Source: Shewanella jiangmenensis
GTDB taxonomy: Bacteria > Pseudomonadota > Gammaproteobacteria > Enterobacterales > Shewanellaceae
Length of the DNA stretch: 64,000 bases
Assembly: GCF_018596335.1 (NCBI RefSeq)
Contig: NZ_JAHEPS010000006.1
Location: forward strand, 124,001-188,000
Direction of reading: 5' to 3'
The notes under the pieces were generated by a model, which saw only the letters and a program-made list of their open reading frames with translations, searched no databases and had not been told where the DNA came from. The position numbers and the translations under genes are program-made. Shown here one piece after another: positions 49,241-59,739 of this stretch. Positions within the stretch are counted from its first letter, which is position 1. Each line of letters starts with the position of its first letter.

Positions 49241-49273
49241 CAAAACCCAAACTGCAGTTAGTCGCGAAAGCGG

Positions 49274-50620
49274 TTAAACCACAGGGTCGCCCTCGGTCAT
49301 CAGCAGCGCAAGGGTCGATTCTATGGCTTCAAACACGGTGTTTTCGTCACCCACAGGGATACGGCCAAAGCTTAGGCGCAGGCCATGGGCTGGGCCGCCA
49401 AAATCGGCAAGGCTTCGCACCAGAATACCCTTGGCGGCAAGGTGGGCTATCACCACGCCGGCGCTCATGGTGTCAGGCAGCATCAGCATGGCGTTAAGCC
49501 CGCGGCTGCGGCCGTTGAGCTTAAGCCTTGCTGTCATCTCGATAAAGCGGCGTTGCAGCGCCTTGATACGCTGATCCCGCAGCTGATGAATACCGCCCCG
49601 TCGAATAATTTCACAGCCAAGTTCCACAATAAGCCCCGATACCATCCAGCACTGAGCGTGGATGCTCTGGTTAACTCGGGCATGCAGCGAGGGTGGCAGC
49701 AGCATAAATCCAAACCTGAGGCCGCCCGCGAAGCGTTTTGACAAACTGGACAGGTACACCACCTTGCCCGAATCCCCCGCAAGCTGCCAAAGCGTGGGCT
49801 CGCGCTCATCCTGGGTGCAGTAATTAACATCATCTTCAATCAGTAGCAGATTGTGGTTTTTTGCAAGTGAAATCAGCTGCGTGCGCTGAGTCTTGCTGTA
49901 TCCGAAACAGGCTGGGTTTTGATTGTTTGGCGTAAGGTAAAGGGCTTTGGGGGCGTGGGATTTAATGGCGTCTTCAAGGGCTTCGAGCTCAAGGCCCTCG
50001 TCGGTTAAGGGGATACCTACCAGCTTAAGCCCAAGCTCGGCGGCGGCCTTATTGAGCCCCGGGTAGCACCAGGCCTCGTGCAGCACTGTGTCACCCGGCA
50101 GACATTGGGCTGACAGCGCGGCAAAAATGCCCTGCTGCGCGCCCTGGGTGAACACCAGTTTGCCATCAAAAAGATTGAAGCCTTCGTCACGCAAAAAGCG
50201 CTCGACTGTCTCGTATTGGCTAGGCTGAGGTGAGCCCTGATAACCAAGCAGGTTGGTGAGGCGCTCAGGATCGCGCCCAAGCTGCACCAGGGCTTCGCCA
50301 AGGATAGCTGTTTGATCTGTCATGCTCTGCTGGCAGGTCGAAAGGTCGAGCGGCCCGGCAGCCTGAACAAGCTGGGTGTTTCGCACATAGGTGCCATCGC
50401 CGACCCGCGCTTCCAGCCAGCCTTGCTCTATGGCCCGGCCGTAGGCGCGGGTGACTGTGCCCAGGGTGATACCGAGTGCATCCGCAAGCCGCCGCTGCGG
50501 TGGCAGTTTACTGCCAGCACTCAGACTGCCGTCACTGACCGCTTCGCCGATGGCGCTGGCCAGTTGCTCGTATTTATTACCAGCGAATCTATGCAGTTGC
50601 GGCAGCCAAATTGTACTCAT
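49274..50620 (-). CDS. MocR-type GntR/aminotransferase regulator
   Basis: A 448-residue regulator: GntR winged helix (residues ~10-80; ALGITLGTVTRAYGRAIEQGW is the recognition region) fused to a fold-type I aminotransferase domain. The PLP lysine is in YLSSLSKRFAGGLRFG, preceded by YLTPNNQNP and LLIEDDVNYC. Such MocR proteins sense PLP with an amino compound and often control the adjacent divergent gene, here the LysE-family exporter 97 nt away. ATG 50620 is chosen over the slightly longer 50644 frame. Target and effector are inferred. Confidence 0.92.
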   Translation of the reverse strand: MSTIWLPQLHRFAGNKYEQLASAIGEAVSDGSLSAGSKLPPQRRLADALGITLGTVTRAYGRAIEQGWLEARVGDGTYVRNTQLVQAAGPLDLSTCQQSMTDQTAILGEALVQLGRDPERLTNLLGYQGSPQPSQYETVERFLRDEGFNLFDGKLVFTQGAQQGIFAALSAQCLPGDTVLHEAWCYPGLNKAAAELGLKLVGIPLTDEGLELEALEDAIKSHAPKALYLTPNNQNPACFGYSKTQRTQLISLAKNHNLLLIEDDVNYCTQDEREPTLWQLAGDSGKVVYLSSLSKRFAGGLRFGFMLLPPSLHARVNQSIHAQCWMVSGLIVELGCEIIRRGGIHQLRDQRIKALQRRFIEMTARLKLNGRSRGLNAMLMLPDTMSAGVVIAHLAAKGILVRSLADFGGPAHGLRLSFGRIPVGDENTVFEAIESTLALLMTEGDPVV

Positions 50621-50630
50621 GACAATATTC

Positions 50631-50698
50631 CAATTGATCAACAATTGATCTCTATAGTATTGCTATATTTAGCCGGTATCAAGGCGGTAATGTATCAA
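50631..50698. promoter_or_regulatory. candidate MocR operator between mocR gene and lysE
   Basis: The divergent spacer contains CAATTGATC twice (50631-50639 and 50642-50650, 11-bp period), the inverted repeat TATAG-N5-CTATA (50653-50667), and GTATCAA twice (50676-50682, 50692-50698, 16-bp period). Direct repeats one helical turn apart are typical of MocR binding sites. Confidence 0.55.
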
Positions 50699-50717
50699 TA
50701 CAATTTTCGGAGGAGCT

Positions 50718-51326
50718 GTGGACACATCACTTGGCGAGCTTATTATTTCGGCGGCACTTTTTTGTGCCACCATGACCATGACTCCGGGGCCAAACAACGT
50801 GCTGCTCGCCCAGTCCGGCGCTAACTTTGGGGTGCGCCGAACCTTGCGCCATATTGTCGGCATTCGCCTTGGCACCACGTCGCTGCATTTGGCCATGTTG
50901 GCGGGGCTTGGGGCGCTGTTTGAGGGCATTCCGGCGCTGCATCAGGTACTTAAACTGGTGGCGGTGACGTATTTGGTTTGGCTTGCCTACAGCATAGGCA
51001 CGGCGCCGGTGTCACAGGTAGCAGCGGGGGATGCGCGTCAGCCGCTTGGCGTGGTTGAAGCGGCGATGTTTCAGTGGATCAATCCCAAAAGCTGGCTTGC
51101 GGTGATGACCCTTTGCAGCGCCTTTACCCTAAGTGGCGACGGTTACTGGCAAAGCGCGGTATTGATGGTGCTGGTGTTCAATCTGGTGGGGTTTCCGGCA
51201 TCCTTTACCTGGGTGCTGCTCGGTCAGGCGATTGGCCGCTTTCTTGGCAGCCATAACCGCAAACGGGCATTTAATCTGTCGATGGCCGTGTTACTGCTCG
51301 CGACCTTGCCTATGATTATTGTCTGA
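50718..51326 (+). CDS. LysE/RhtB-family amino-acid exporter
   Basis: A 202-residue inner-membrane protein with about six helices. The family motif is TMTPGPNNVLLAQSGANFGVRR, split as TMTPGPNNVLLAQSG and NFGVRRTLRHIVG; FQWINPKSWLAVM marks the middle helix. Members export amino acids or derivatives. GTG 50718 is preceded by GGAGGAG. Divergent from the MocR regulator and probably controlled by it. Substrate unknown. Confidence 0.92.
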   Translation: MDTSLGELIISAALFCATMTMTPGPNNVLLAQSGANFGVRRTLRHIVGIRLGTTSLHLAMLAGLGALFEGIPALHQVLKLVAVTYLVWLAYSIGTAPVSQVAAGDARQPLGVVEAAMFQWINPKSWLAVMTLCSAFTLSGDGYWQSAVLMVLVFNLVGFPASFTWVLLGQAIGRFLGSHNRKRAFNLSMAVLLLATLPMIIV

Positions 51327-51369
51327 CTGAACTTCCGGCCCATGACCGTATAAGCGTGGGCAAGATGTC

Positions 51370-51430
51370 ATCCCGACGTTTTATCCTGAAATTCAGCCTT
51401 GAAATTGTGTCCTAAAATTGGGCCTCGAAA
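51370..51430. repeat. degenerate 13-14-nt repeats after lysE
   Basis: About four copies of a CCT-[GT]-GAAATT-type unit (TCCTGAAATTCAG, CCTTGAAATTGTG, TCCTAAAATTGGG, CCTCGAAATGG), non-coding. Confidence 0.7.
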
Positions 51431-51549
51431 TGGCCAGCAGCCCTGACCATTTGAATTATTTTTGCTGGCAGGGATAGACAAACTGCGCTAATTCAAGGAT
51501 AAGGCGGGGAAAGGCTTAAGTTACAAGGCCGTAGTTACAAGGAGTCTGA

Positions 51550-53304
51550 GTGTCTGCGTTGTTGTCCCTGATGCCGGGCCTGGCATCGTTTAAAGATTAT
51601 CGCAAAGAGTGGTTCAAGGACGATCTCCGCGCGGCGTTTTCTGTCAGCGCCGTGGCGTTGCCGGTCGGGATTGCCTATGCCCAGTTAACGGGCGTCAATC
51701 CGCTGGTAGGTCTCTATTCCTGCGTGTTGCCCATGTTGGTGTACGCGCTCTTTGGTACCTCAAGGCAATTGATTGTTGGCCCGGACGCCGCGACCTGCGC
51801 CGTTATCGCCGCTGTGGTCACGCCGCTTGCCGCCGGTGACAGCACCAAGCACTGGCAACTGGTGATGACCATGACGGCCATGACCGGGATCTGGTGTCTG
51901 ATTGCCAGCCGCTTCAAACTGGGGATCCTGGCCGATTTTCTCTCCAAACCCATCCTGATGGGGCTCATCAACGGTGTCGCTATCACCATCATAGTGGGGC
52001 AGGCCTCCAAGGTGCTTGGTTTCAGTTTTGATGAGCGCTATCTGCTTGACCGTCTGGCAGCGGCGCCCAACTATCTGTCTGAAATCCACTGGGCGACCCT
52101 GGCTATGAGTTTGTCGGCGGTGCTGGTGTTTTTGGTGGTGAAGCGTTTTCGCCCGGGCTGGCCGGCAGCCATGATAGTCATTGCCGCGAGTACCACAGTC
52201 GCCTGGTTGTTTGGGCTTGAAAAGTTTGATGTGGCGCTGGTTGGGGATGTGACGGTGAATCTCACCTCGCTGCAGATGCCAGCCTTTGATATCGGCATTG
52301 CCCGCGAATTGGTGATGCCGGCGCTTAACCTGGCGATGGTAAGCTTTGTCAGCATGATGCTGACAGCAAGAAGCTTTGCTGCCAAAAATGGCTACGACAT
52401 CGACCCTGACAAAGAATTCCGTGCGCTCGGCCTTGCCAACCTCGCGTCGGCCTTTTCCCAGGGCTTTGCGGTCAGCGGCGCCGATTCCCGCACTGCGGTA
52501 AACGATGCCAGCGGTGGAAAGACGCAGCTGGTGTCGCTGATAGCTGCGCTGGTGATTGGACTGATTGCCTGGCTTTTTACCGCGCCGCTTGCCTTTATTC
52601 CACAAGCTGCCCTTGGGGTCGTGCTGGTGGTGGCGTCCTGGTCGCTGATTGATTTAAAAAACCTGTGGCGGCTTCGTACCCGAGACCGGCGCGCCTTTTT
52701 GTTGGCGCTGACCACCTTTGTGGCGGTGCTGCTGATTGGGGTAATCCCCGGCATCACCCTTGCGGTGCTGCTTGGCTTGTTCCAGTTTTTGCAGGTGGTG
52801 ATGCGCCCAAGCGATCAGTGTCTCGGGCTTGATTCCAAAGGCACGCTTCGAAGCCTTGATGGCACTGACAAGGCGGCAGCGGTACCGGGCGTGTTTATCT
52901 ACCGCTTTAACTCGCCGCTGACGTATTTTAACGCCAGCTACTTCAAGCGCCGTTTGCTTGAAAAAATTGCCGCTGAAAGTGAAACGCCGCAGGTGGTGAT
53001 TATTGATGCGGTGCCCTGTTTTACCCATCCGGATATCAGTGTGATGGCGATGCTGTCGGATCTGTTCCATTTGCTTAAACGTAAGCAAATCCGCCTTATT
53101 CTTGCCGGCCGTAAGCGTCAGCTGATGTCCTGGTGCGAGGCGCAGGGCATACCCACAGGTGAGGGTGGGTTGTTGGTACGATCTGATTTGTATCTGGCGC
53201 TGAAGATGAGCCAGTCTTATAAGCAGGCGCTGGCGGATGGTCAGGCACCAGTGCTAAAGCGGCCACCGGAAATGGACTTGGTGCTGGAGCACAGTCACCT
53301 GTAA
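51550..53304 (+). CDS. SulP-family anion transporter with STAS domain
   Basis: A 584-residue SLC26/SulP transporter. The membrane part (about 25-415) has the SulP signature near GIAYAQLTGVNPLVGLYSCV and the conserved SRTAVNDASGGKTQL loop. The C-terminal cytoplasmic STAS domain (about 440-555) includes VFIYRFNSPLTYFNASYFKRR and VVIIDAVPCFTHPDISV. Substrates of the family are sulfate, bicarbonate or dicarboxylates; no neighbour tells which. GTG 51550 is preceded by AAGGAG. Strong terminator follows. Confidence 0.93.
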   Translation: MSALLSLMPGLASFKDYRKEWFKDDLRAAFSVSAVALPVGIAYAQLTGVNPLVGLYSCVLPMLVYALFGTSRQLIVGPDAATCAVIAAVVTPLAAGDSTKHWQLVMTMTAMTGIWCLIASRFKLGILADFLSKPILMGLINGVAITIIVGQASKVLGFSFDERYLLDRLAAAPNYLSEIHWATLAMSLSAVLVFLVVKRFRPGWPAAMIVIAASTTVAWLFGLEKFDVALVGDVTVNLTSLQMPAFDIGIARELVMPALNLAMVSFVSMMLTARSFAAKNGYDIDPDKEFRALGLANLASAFSQGFAVSGADSRTAVNDASGGKTQLVSLIAALVIGLIAWLFTAPLAFIPQAALGVVLVVASWSLIDLKNLWRLRTRDRRAFLLALTTFVAVLLIGVIPGITLAVLLGLFQFLQVVMRPSDQCLGLDSKGTLRSLDGTDKAAAVPGVFIYRFNSPLTYFNASYFKRRLLEKIAAESETPQVVIIDAVPCFTHPDISVMAMLSDLFHLLKRKQIRLILAGRKRQLMSWCEAQGIPTGEGGLLVRSDLYLALKMSQSYKQALADGQAPVLKRPPEMDLVLEHSHL

Positions 53305-53342
53305 CCTACAGCACTTTATGCAGAGAAAAGGATTCTGCACAT

Positions 53343-53372
53343 AAAAAAGCCCCGCGATTGCGGGGCTTTTTT
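53343..53372 (+). terminator. terminator of sulP gene
   Basis: GCCCCGC (53349-53355) / GCGGGGC (53360-53366), loop GATT, with A6 before and T6 after. Confidence 0.92.
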
Positions 53373-53533
53373 GTGACTTTCTTTCGTTATTTACCACTGT
53401 GTGTTCGTGACCATTCGTCTCGTGCTTGTTCCGAGCGCTTTAATCTGGAGCATGCACTGAGAGCGTTTACCGAGCTTGCCGTCACTATCCTTCCTGTTGC
53501 AAAAGCGCGTTGTGGCTTTGCGTTGGCGCTAAT

Positions 53534-53731
53534 CTATTCACGCCCCAACAATTCGCAGGGGATCATCCCCTGATAGAAGTAGTAACCGGCAGGACCCAGC
53601 AGCAAACTCAGTACACACCAGAGCAGCCGTTGACTGCTCTTGATGCTCGCATCATTACGGATTGCTTTGTAACCAAACAGACAGTGCAGCACAACCAAAA
53701 GTGCCAGCAGCACTAAAGTAGTGATTTCCAT
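53534..53731 (-). CDS. small two-helix membrane protein (PLDc_N-like)
   Basis: A 65-residue protein with two hydrophobic helices (about 5-21 and 37-53) separated by a short charged loop, the layout of phospholipase-D nuclease N-terminal (PLDc_N) small proteins: WCVLSLLLGPAGYYFYQGM resembles the family's second helix. Predicted inner-membrane protein of unknown function. ATG 53731 has AAGG at a rather long distance. Monocistronic; the next ~320 nt up to ppx (53738-54057) show no gene or clear signal. Confidence 0.68.
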   Translation of the reverse strand: MEITTLVLLALLVVLHCLFGYKAIRNDASIKSSQRLLWCVLSLLLGPAGYYFYQGMIPCELLGRE

Positions 53732-54057
53732 ATGCAATTAACCTTAAGAAATGACCTTAAAGGCGCGCATCTTGCGCTGTTCCCAAACTCATTATTGTTA
53801 TCGACCGGTTGGTGGTGTGCTTGCCGACACCCGAAAAGGGCCTCAAAGGCAGCGCCACCTGCACCATTTTACAGTAGCCAACTGGTACGTATGTAACGAA
53901 TTGTATCGATATGGCGTAACCTTAGCCACCCAAATTTCACCGCGCTGCCTAAAACTTGCCCGAAATGTGAACTGGAAAGTGGCTCAAAACGGGCTCAATT
54001 CCCATACTGAGCTGCCATGGCGGGCGAACAGCCATGGCGCGGCCGGCGGGTAAGATA

Positions 54058-55566
54058 TCAGTCTTCGGCATCCTCTGTCGACAGCTCGCTGTCGAGCCTC
54101 AATTGCAGCCCAAGCTGTGCCATGTGCTTTTTCTCACGTTTGAGATCTTTAAGCAGCAACTCGACCCGGGCGCTTTGCTCCGGGATAAGGGCAAGCTCGT
54201 TTTCGCCAAGCACACTGCAGCTTAGCCGCAGCGAGCGGGCGACCCGACCAAGGTTAACCAGTATGGCGAGCCTCAGCAGACACAGGAGTTTTACCAATAC
54301 CTCACGCCGACCATCCGGCAGGCTGTTGATGGTATCGAACTGCGGCTTTTTGTGCTGGCTGCCAATCAGCAGCGCCAGGTCTTGCTGCAGATCCTGACTG
54401 AAACCGGGTAAATCACTGTGGGCAATGATGTAACCGCCATGCTTGTGGTGGGCGCGGGAGTTAATGTGAATGCCAATTTCATGGAGCATGGCGGCGTAGG
54501 CGAGCAGCCGTGCATGGGGCCGCAGCTGCCAGCTGTCAGCCACCGAATCAAACAGTGCCATGGCCGAATCGCGCACCTTGGCGCCATGTTTGGTATCGAC
54601 ATGATAAAGCTGGGCAATGCTGTCGACAGTGCGGTGGCGTATGTCCTGAAAAAGATCTATCTGTGCAAGCTCATACAATACGCCTTCGCGCAGCGCCGCC
54701 GGTGTTGGCGTGAGCTTGTCGATTTCAAGGCGTCTGAAAAAACTGATGAGGATCGCAAGCCCCGCCGGCACCAGCGGTATGCGTTTGCGCTCAATATTGG
54801 CAAACTCAAGCTTATCTACGTGTCCTGCCTGTACCAGCTTGAGTTTTAGCTCCCGAAGCCGGCTAAGGGTGACAGTCTCATCCTGAAAATATTCCTGCAG
54901 CGCTTCGCAAATGGCTTTGACTGAGCCAGAGCTGCCAAGCACCAGATCCCAGCGACCCTCAAAATACTCTTTTGACAGCGATGAAAACTGCTTGTCGGCG
55001 GCGGCCTGGGCGGCGCGAAACGCGCTTAGTGAAAGGCTGCCGTCGGCAAAAAAGCGCTCGTTGTAACTGACGCAGCCGCAGCGCAGGCTTGAAAGCTTAA
55101 CCGGCTGATTTTTATTGCCAATAATAACTTCGGTCGAGCCGCCGCCTATATCGATGACCAGATTGTGCTTATCCAGCACCTGGCTTTGTGCTATGCCGGC
55201 ATAGATGAGCCGCGCCTCTTCATGGCCGGAAATCACCTCGATCGGGTAAGGGATAACCTTGAGCGCGGCTTTTAGGAATTTGTCACGGTTTTTGGCGACC
55301 CGCAGGGTGTGGGTCGCCACCAGACGCACCCGGGTTTCGCACAGATCGGAAAAGCGCTGACCGAAGTTTCGAAGGCATTCAAGTCCACGGGCGATGGCGT
55401 CATCACAGAGATAGCCTTCGGGGCTTAAGCCCTGTGCCAGCCGCACCTGCTCTTTTTCTTTGTGCAAAATCTGCAGGCTGCCATCCTGCTCCCGCGCAAT
55501 CATCAGATGAAAGCTGTTGGAGCCCATGTCGATGGCGACAAAATGCCGTTGTTGTGATGCAGACAA
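54058..55566 (-). CDS. ppx: exopolyphosphatase (Ppx/GppA family)
   Basis: Hydrolyses polyphosphate, or pppGpp in the related GppA. 502 residues. ASKHA fold: VAIDMGSNSFHLMI (phosphate 1), LVIDIGGGSTEVIIG (phosphate 2), catalytic Glu in ISGHEEARLIYAG. The C-terminal HD-like domain includes MLHEIGIHINSRAHHKHGGYII. The start is TTG 55566 with GGAGAA 7 nt upstream, 20 nt after the ppk stop; the ppk-ppx pair points to Ppx rather than GppA. Frame ends in an acidic tail. Confidence 0.94.
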   Translation of the reverse strand: MSASQQRHFVAIDMGSNSFHLMIAREQDGSLQILHKEKEQVRLAQGLSPEGYLCDDAIARGLECLRNFGQRFSDLCETRVRLVATHTLRVAKNRDKFLKAALKVIPYPIEVISGHEEARLIYAGIAQSQVLDKHNLVIDIGGGSTEVIIGNKNQPVKLSSLRCGCVSYNERFFADGSLSLSAFRAAQAAADKQFSSLSKEYFEGRWDLVLGSSGSVKAICEALQEYFQDETVTLSRLRELKLKLVQAGHVDKLEFANIERKRIPLVPAGLAILISFFRRLEIDKLTPTPAALREGVLYELAQIDLFQDIRHRTVDSIAQLYHVDTKHGAKVRDSAMALFDSVADSWQLRPHARLLAYAAMLHEIGIHINSRAHHKHGGYIIAHSDLPGFSQDLQQDLALLIGSQHKKPQFDTINSLPDGRREVLVKLLCLLRLAILVNLGRVARSLRLSCSVLGENELALIPEQSARVELLLKDLKREKKHMAQLGLQLRLDSELSTEDAED

Positions 55567-55586
55567 ATTGGGTTCTCCGCAATGGT

Positions 55587-57908
55587 TTAACTGGCTTGGG
55601 GCATGGTGGCGGCCGGACTTTTTACCTGCTCTTCAACCCTGTTTTCAGCTGCATTGCTGTCAGGTGAATTGCTGTCAGTTGAATTGCTATCAGGCGAAGG
55701 CGCTGCCTTAGCTGCGCTGGTTTGAGGCTCAGCAAGGCCGCTTTGCGGCTCGGCAAAGGCGCTTTGTGCCATTAATTCCTCAGCTTCACGCGCCGCGGCC
55801 TGGGCGAGGCGACTCGCCTCATCCTCTTTGGCAAATCTGGCCGCCTGCAGCTTCTCAAACTGACTCAAATACTGATGAATCGCCGTTTGGGAGCGCACTT
55901 TACGTTTATTGCCGCGATTGCGATAGGGGTTACTCTGCTCTTTGTTGATAATTCGCGCTTTGGTGTTGTCTGACCATTGCAGCGCCAGCAAATCCATCAC
56001 CATTTGCTTGAGGTGCGGGTCGTAAATGGGCGCTGTGACTTCAATGCGGCTGTCGATATTGCGCGCCATCCAGTCGGCCGAGCACAAAAACAGCCGGTTT
56101 TCGCCGCCTGCGTGGAACAGCATGACCCGCGAATGCTCAAGGAACCGGTCGACTATGCTTATTACCTCGATATTGTCACTGATCCCGCTGATTTGCGGCA
56201 CCAGCGAGCACATGCCGCGGATAATGAGACGGATTTTTACCCCAGCCATGGATGCATCATAAAGCTTGCTGATAAGCTGCTCATCCACCAGGTTATTGAG
56301 TTTTAAGGTAATGGCGGCGCGGCTGCCCATGCGGGCGTGCAGGATTTCATCGTCAATCAGTGAAATCAGCTTCTGACGCGCATCGAAGGGCGACACCAGC
56401 AGGTGTTTAAAGTTATCGCGTCTGTAAGGATGCTCAATTAAATCAAATACCTGCTCAACTTCTTTGGCAATTTCCTGATTGGCGGTAAAAAGCGCCAGGT
56501 CGGTGTACACCTTGGCGGTGCCTTCGTTGAAGTTGCCTGAGCCAACGTGGCAATAAAGCCGCGTTTCGCCTTGCTCCTCGCGCCCAATCAGGCACAGTTT
56601 GGAGTGCACTTTAAGGCTTGGAATGCCGTGGTGTACCTTAACGCCTGCTTCTGCGAGGATGCGGGTCCATTCAATATTGTGCTCTTCATCGAAGCGGGCA
56701 CGCAGCTCAATCACCGCCGTGACCTGTTTGCCGTTTTTCACTGCATCGATAAGGGATTGCATCACCCGGGATTTACGCGCCACCCGGTACAGATTGATTT
56801 TGATGAACTTCACCGCCGGATCGAACGCCGCCTGACGCACCATCTCAGTAAAATGGGAAAACTTGTGATAGGGGTAGTTCAGCATGATGTCGGCGCGGGA
56901 GATGGCATCAAAACTGCTGCCACAGCGCTCAAAACCGCTGCTGTCCAGCGGCGGCAGTTTATCGTTCTCAAGGTATTTGCGGCCGGGATTGGGAAAGGCG
57001 ATAAAGTCTTTAAAGCTGTGGTAGCGGCCGCCCGGCACCAGACACTCGGTGGAGCTGATGCCAAGCTGCTCTTTAAGCATCACCAGCATGTGCTCAGGCA
57101 TGTCTTTATCGTACACCAAACGCACCGGCTCGGCGGTGAGGCGTTTTCGAAGGCCGCGGGTCATTTTTTCAAGCTGGCTTTGGTCGAGCTCATCTGTGAT
57201 GTCGAAGTCGGCATCACGTGTCAGCTTCATCGAATAGGCATCTATGCTGTCGTATTCGAAAAAGGGCGAGAACAGGTCATCCAGACAATGGCGGATAATG
57301 TTATCCAGCAAAATCAGGTGCTTTTTGGTCTTGGATTTTTCCGCCGGCAGCTCAACAAAGCGCGGCACGTTTTTGGTCGGCACTTCAACCAGCGCATACT
57401 GGCGCCGCTCTTTGCCGTGCAGGCACACCGCGAGGTACGTGGCGTTGTCGTTGATATATTTCATCACCGAGCGGTGATTGGAGACGATAAGCGGCGCGAT
57501 GTGGCGCTTTAAATGATCGCGAAAATGCACCTTGAGCCAGTGGCTGTGAAACTCACTTAGCTGCTGCTCGTTGATAAGCAGAATATTGCGGCGCACCAGC
57601 TCCCGCATCAGCTCGCTGTAAATGGCGTCAAACCGTTCCTGCAGCGTCAGCACCCGGGTCTGAATTTTTGCCAGCAGATGCCTGCTGGTGTTGGGGCCAT
57701 CCTGCAGGCTTGAGAGCAAAATACTGCGCCGCACCGATGCCACCCGAACCCGGAAAAACTCGTCCATGTTGCTGGAAAAGATGCCCAAAAAGCGAATGCG
57801 CTCCACCAGCGGCACCTCGGGATCGCAGGCTTCCTGCAACACACGTTCGTTAAACGACAGCCAGGACAGTTCCTTGTTGATAAACATCTTGTCGGTATTG
57901 GGAGACAC
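55587..57908 (-). CDS. ppk: polyphosphate kinase 1 with disordered C-terminal tail
   Basis: Synthesises polyphosphate from ATP; 773 residues against 688 in E. coli. N-domain begins FINKELSWLSFNERVLQEA; the head domain and two PLD-like catalytic domains follow, with the HxK motif VHSKLCLIG carrying the phospho-His and YCHVGSGNFNEGTAKVYTD nearby. About 85 extra residues at the C-terminus are Ala/Glu/Ser/Pro-rich and contain DSN and AEPQ repeats. GTG 57908, with AAGGAG 7 nt upstream, replaces the longer frame start at 57959. Leads the ppk-ppx operon. Confidence 0.95.
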   Translation of the reverse strand: MSPNTDKMFINKELSWLSFNERVLQEACDPEVPLVERIRFLGIFSSNMDEFFRVRVASVRRSILLSSLQDGPNTSRHLLAKIQTRVLTLQERFDAIYSELMRELVRRNILLINEQQLSEFHSHWLKVHFRDHLKRHIAPLIVSNHRSVMKYINDNATYLAVCLHGKERRQYALVEVPTKNVPRFVELPAEKSKTKKHLILLDNIIRHCLDDLFSPFFEYDSIDAYSMKLTRDADFDITDELDQSQLEKMTRGLRKRLTAEPVRLVYDKDMPEHMLVMLKEQLGISSTECLVPGGRYHSFKDFIAFPNPGRKYLENDKLPPLDSSGFERCGSSFDAISRADIMLNYPYHKFSHFTEMVRQAAFDPAVKFIKINLYRVARKSRVMQSLIDAVKNGKQVTAVIELRARFDEEHNIEWTRILAEAGVKVHHGIPSLKVHSKLCLIGREEQGETRLYCHVGSGNFNEGTAKVYTDLALFTANQEIAKEVEQVFDLIEHPYRRDNFKHLLVSPFDARQKLISLIDDEILHARMGSRAAITLKLNNLVDEQLISKLYDASMAGVKIRLIIRGMCSLVPQISGISDNIEVISIVDRFLEHSRVMLFHAGGENRLFLCSADWMARNIDSRIEVTAPIYDPHLKQMVMDLLALQWSDNTKARIINKEQSNPYRNRGNKRKVRSQTAIHQYLSQFEKLQAARFAKEDEASRLAQAAAREAEELMAQSAFAEPQSGLAEPQTSAAKAAPSPDSNSTDSNSPDSNAAENRVEEQVKSPAATMPQAS
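55653..55697. repeat. three 15-nt tandem repeats in the ppk tail
   Basis: ATTGCTGTCAGGTGA, ATTGCTGTCAGTTGA, ATTGCTATCAGGCGA; on the minus strand they encode the repeated Ser-Pro/Thr-Asp-Ser-Asn peptide. A second duplicated segment nearby encodes AEPQ twice. Confidence 0.88.
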
Positions 57909-58181
57909 TCGCAAACTCCTTTGAGCGGCTTGGCAGTGCAGACGCCGGGACGCTGACACAATATCAGCCCTGAGGGCCGATGAAAACCACGGCGGTCACA
58001 GTCGATGAAATTGCCTTCAAGTGATTGGCAATATTGAAAAAGTATAGCTACCGCACTGAGGTTATCTCAATAAGATGTCAGAATGATGAACGCCGTCATA
58101 CCCAAGTCAGACAACAGGGCTTTCAAGGAGGCGGGGATTTTGGTACCTTGGCCGGCTTTTTGATGTGTTGGAGAATGGACC

Positions 58182-59582
<1,401 letters not shown>

Positions 59583-59739
59583 GGCACTGCCGCTGGCACA
59601 GATTTCGGATCTGGCTCTGGCGAGACTTGCGACTGATAAACCCGCCTGCTTTTCTCTGGTCTAAGACTGATTGTGCTGTTTGAAAAAGCAGCTGCTGGCG
59701 CTTAGAGCATTCAGCAAAATAACGTTAGAGGGACTGTGG

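Larger units (their letters stand above)
48724..49273. other. 550-nt spacer made largely of short repeats, no supported gene
   Basis: Between the starts and ends of two leftward genes. It holds a 24-nt duplication (48971-49018), a shorter repeated tract near 48870-48910, and seven 14-nt units (49143-49240). An open frame at 48947-49261 runs through these repeats and ends in a Gln/Asn/Thr-rich tail; a start without ribosome-binding site and repeat-derived composition make it doubtful as a gene. Confidence 0.6.

Noticed and set aside
48947..49261. 104-codon open frame in the repeat-rich spacer
   Set aside because: Built from the 24- and 14-nt repeats, without a ribosome-binding site; 14-nt units do not preserve a frame.
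51760..52605. 281-codon frame antisense to sulP
   Set aside because: Very His/Gln/Arg-rich product typical of antisense of membrane-protein codons.
56547..57512. 321-codon open frame antisense to ppk
   Set aside because: Fully inside ppk on the other strand; composition is that of a reverse-complement shadow.
57909..58181. PhoB box upstream of ppk
   Set aside because: I searched for paired CTGTCAT-like repeats in the 270-nt spacer and saw none convincing.
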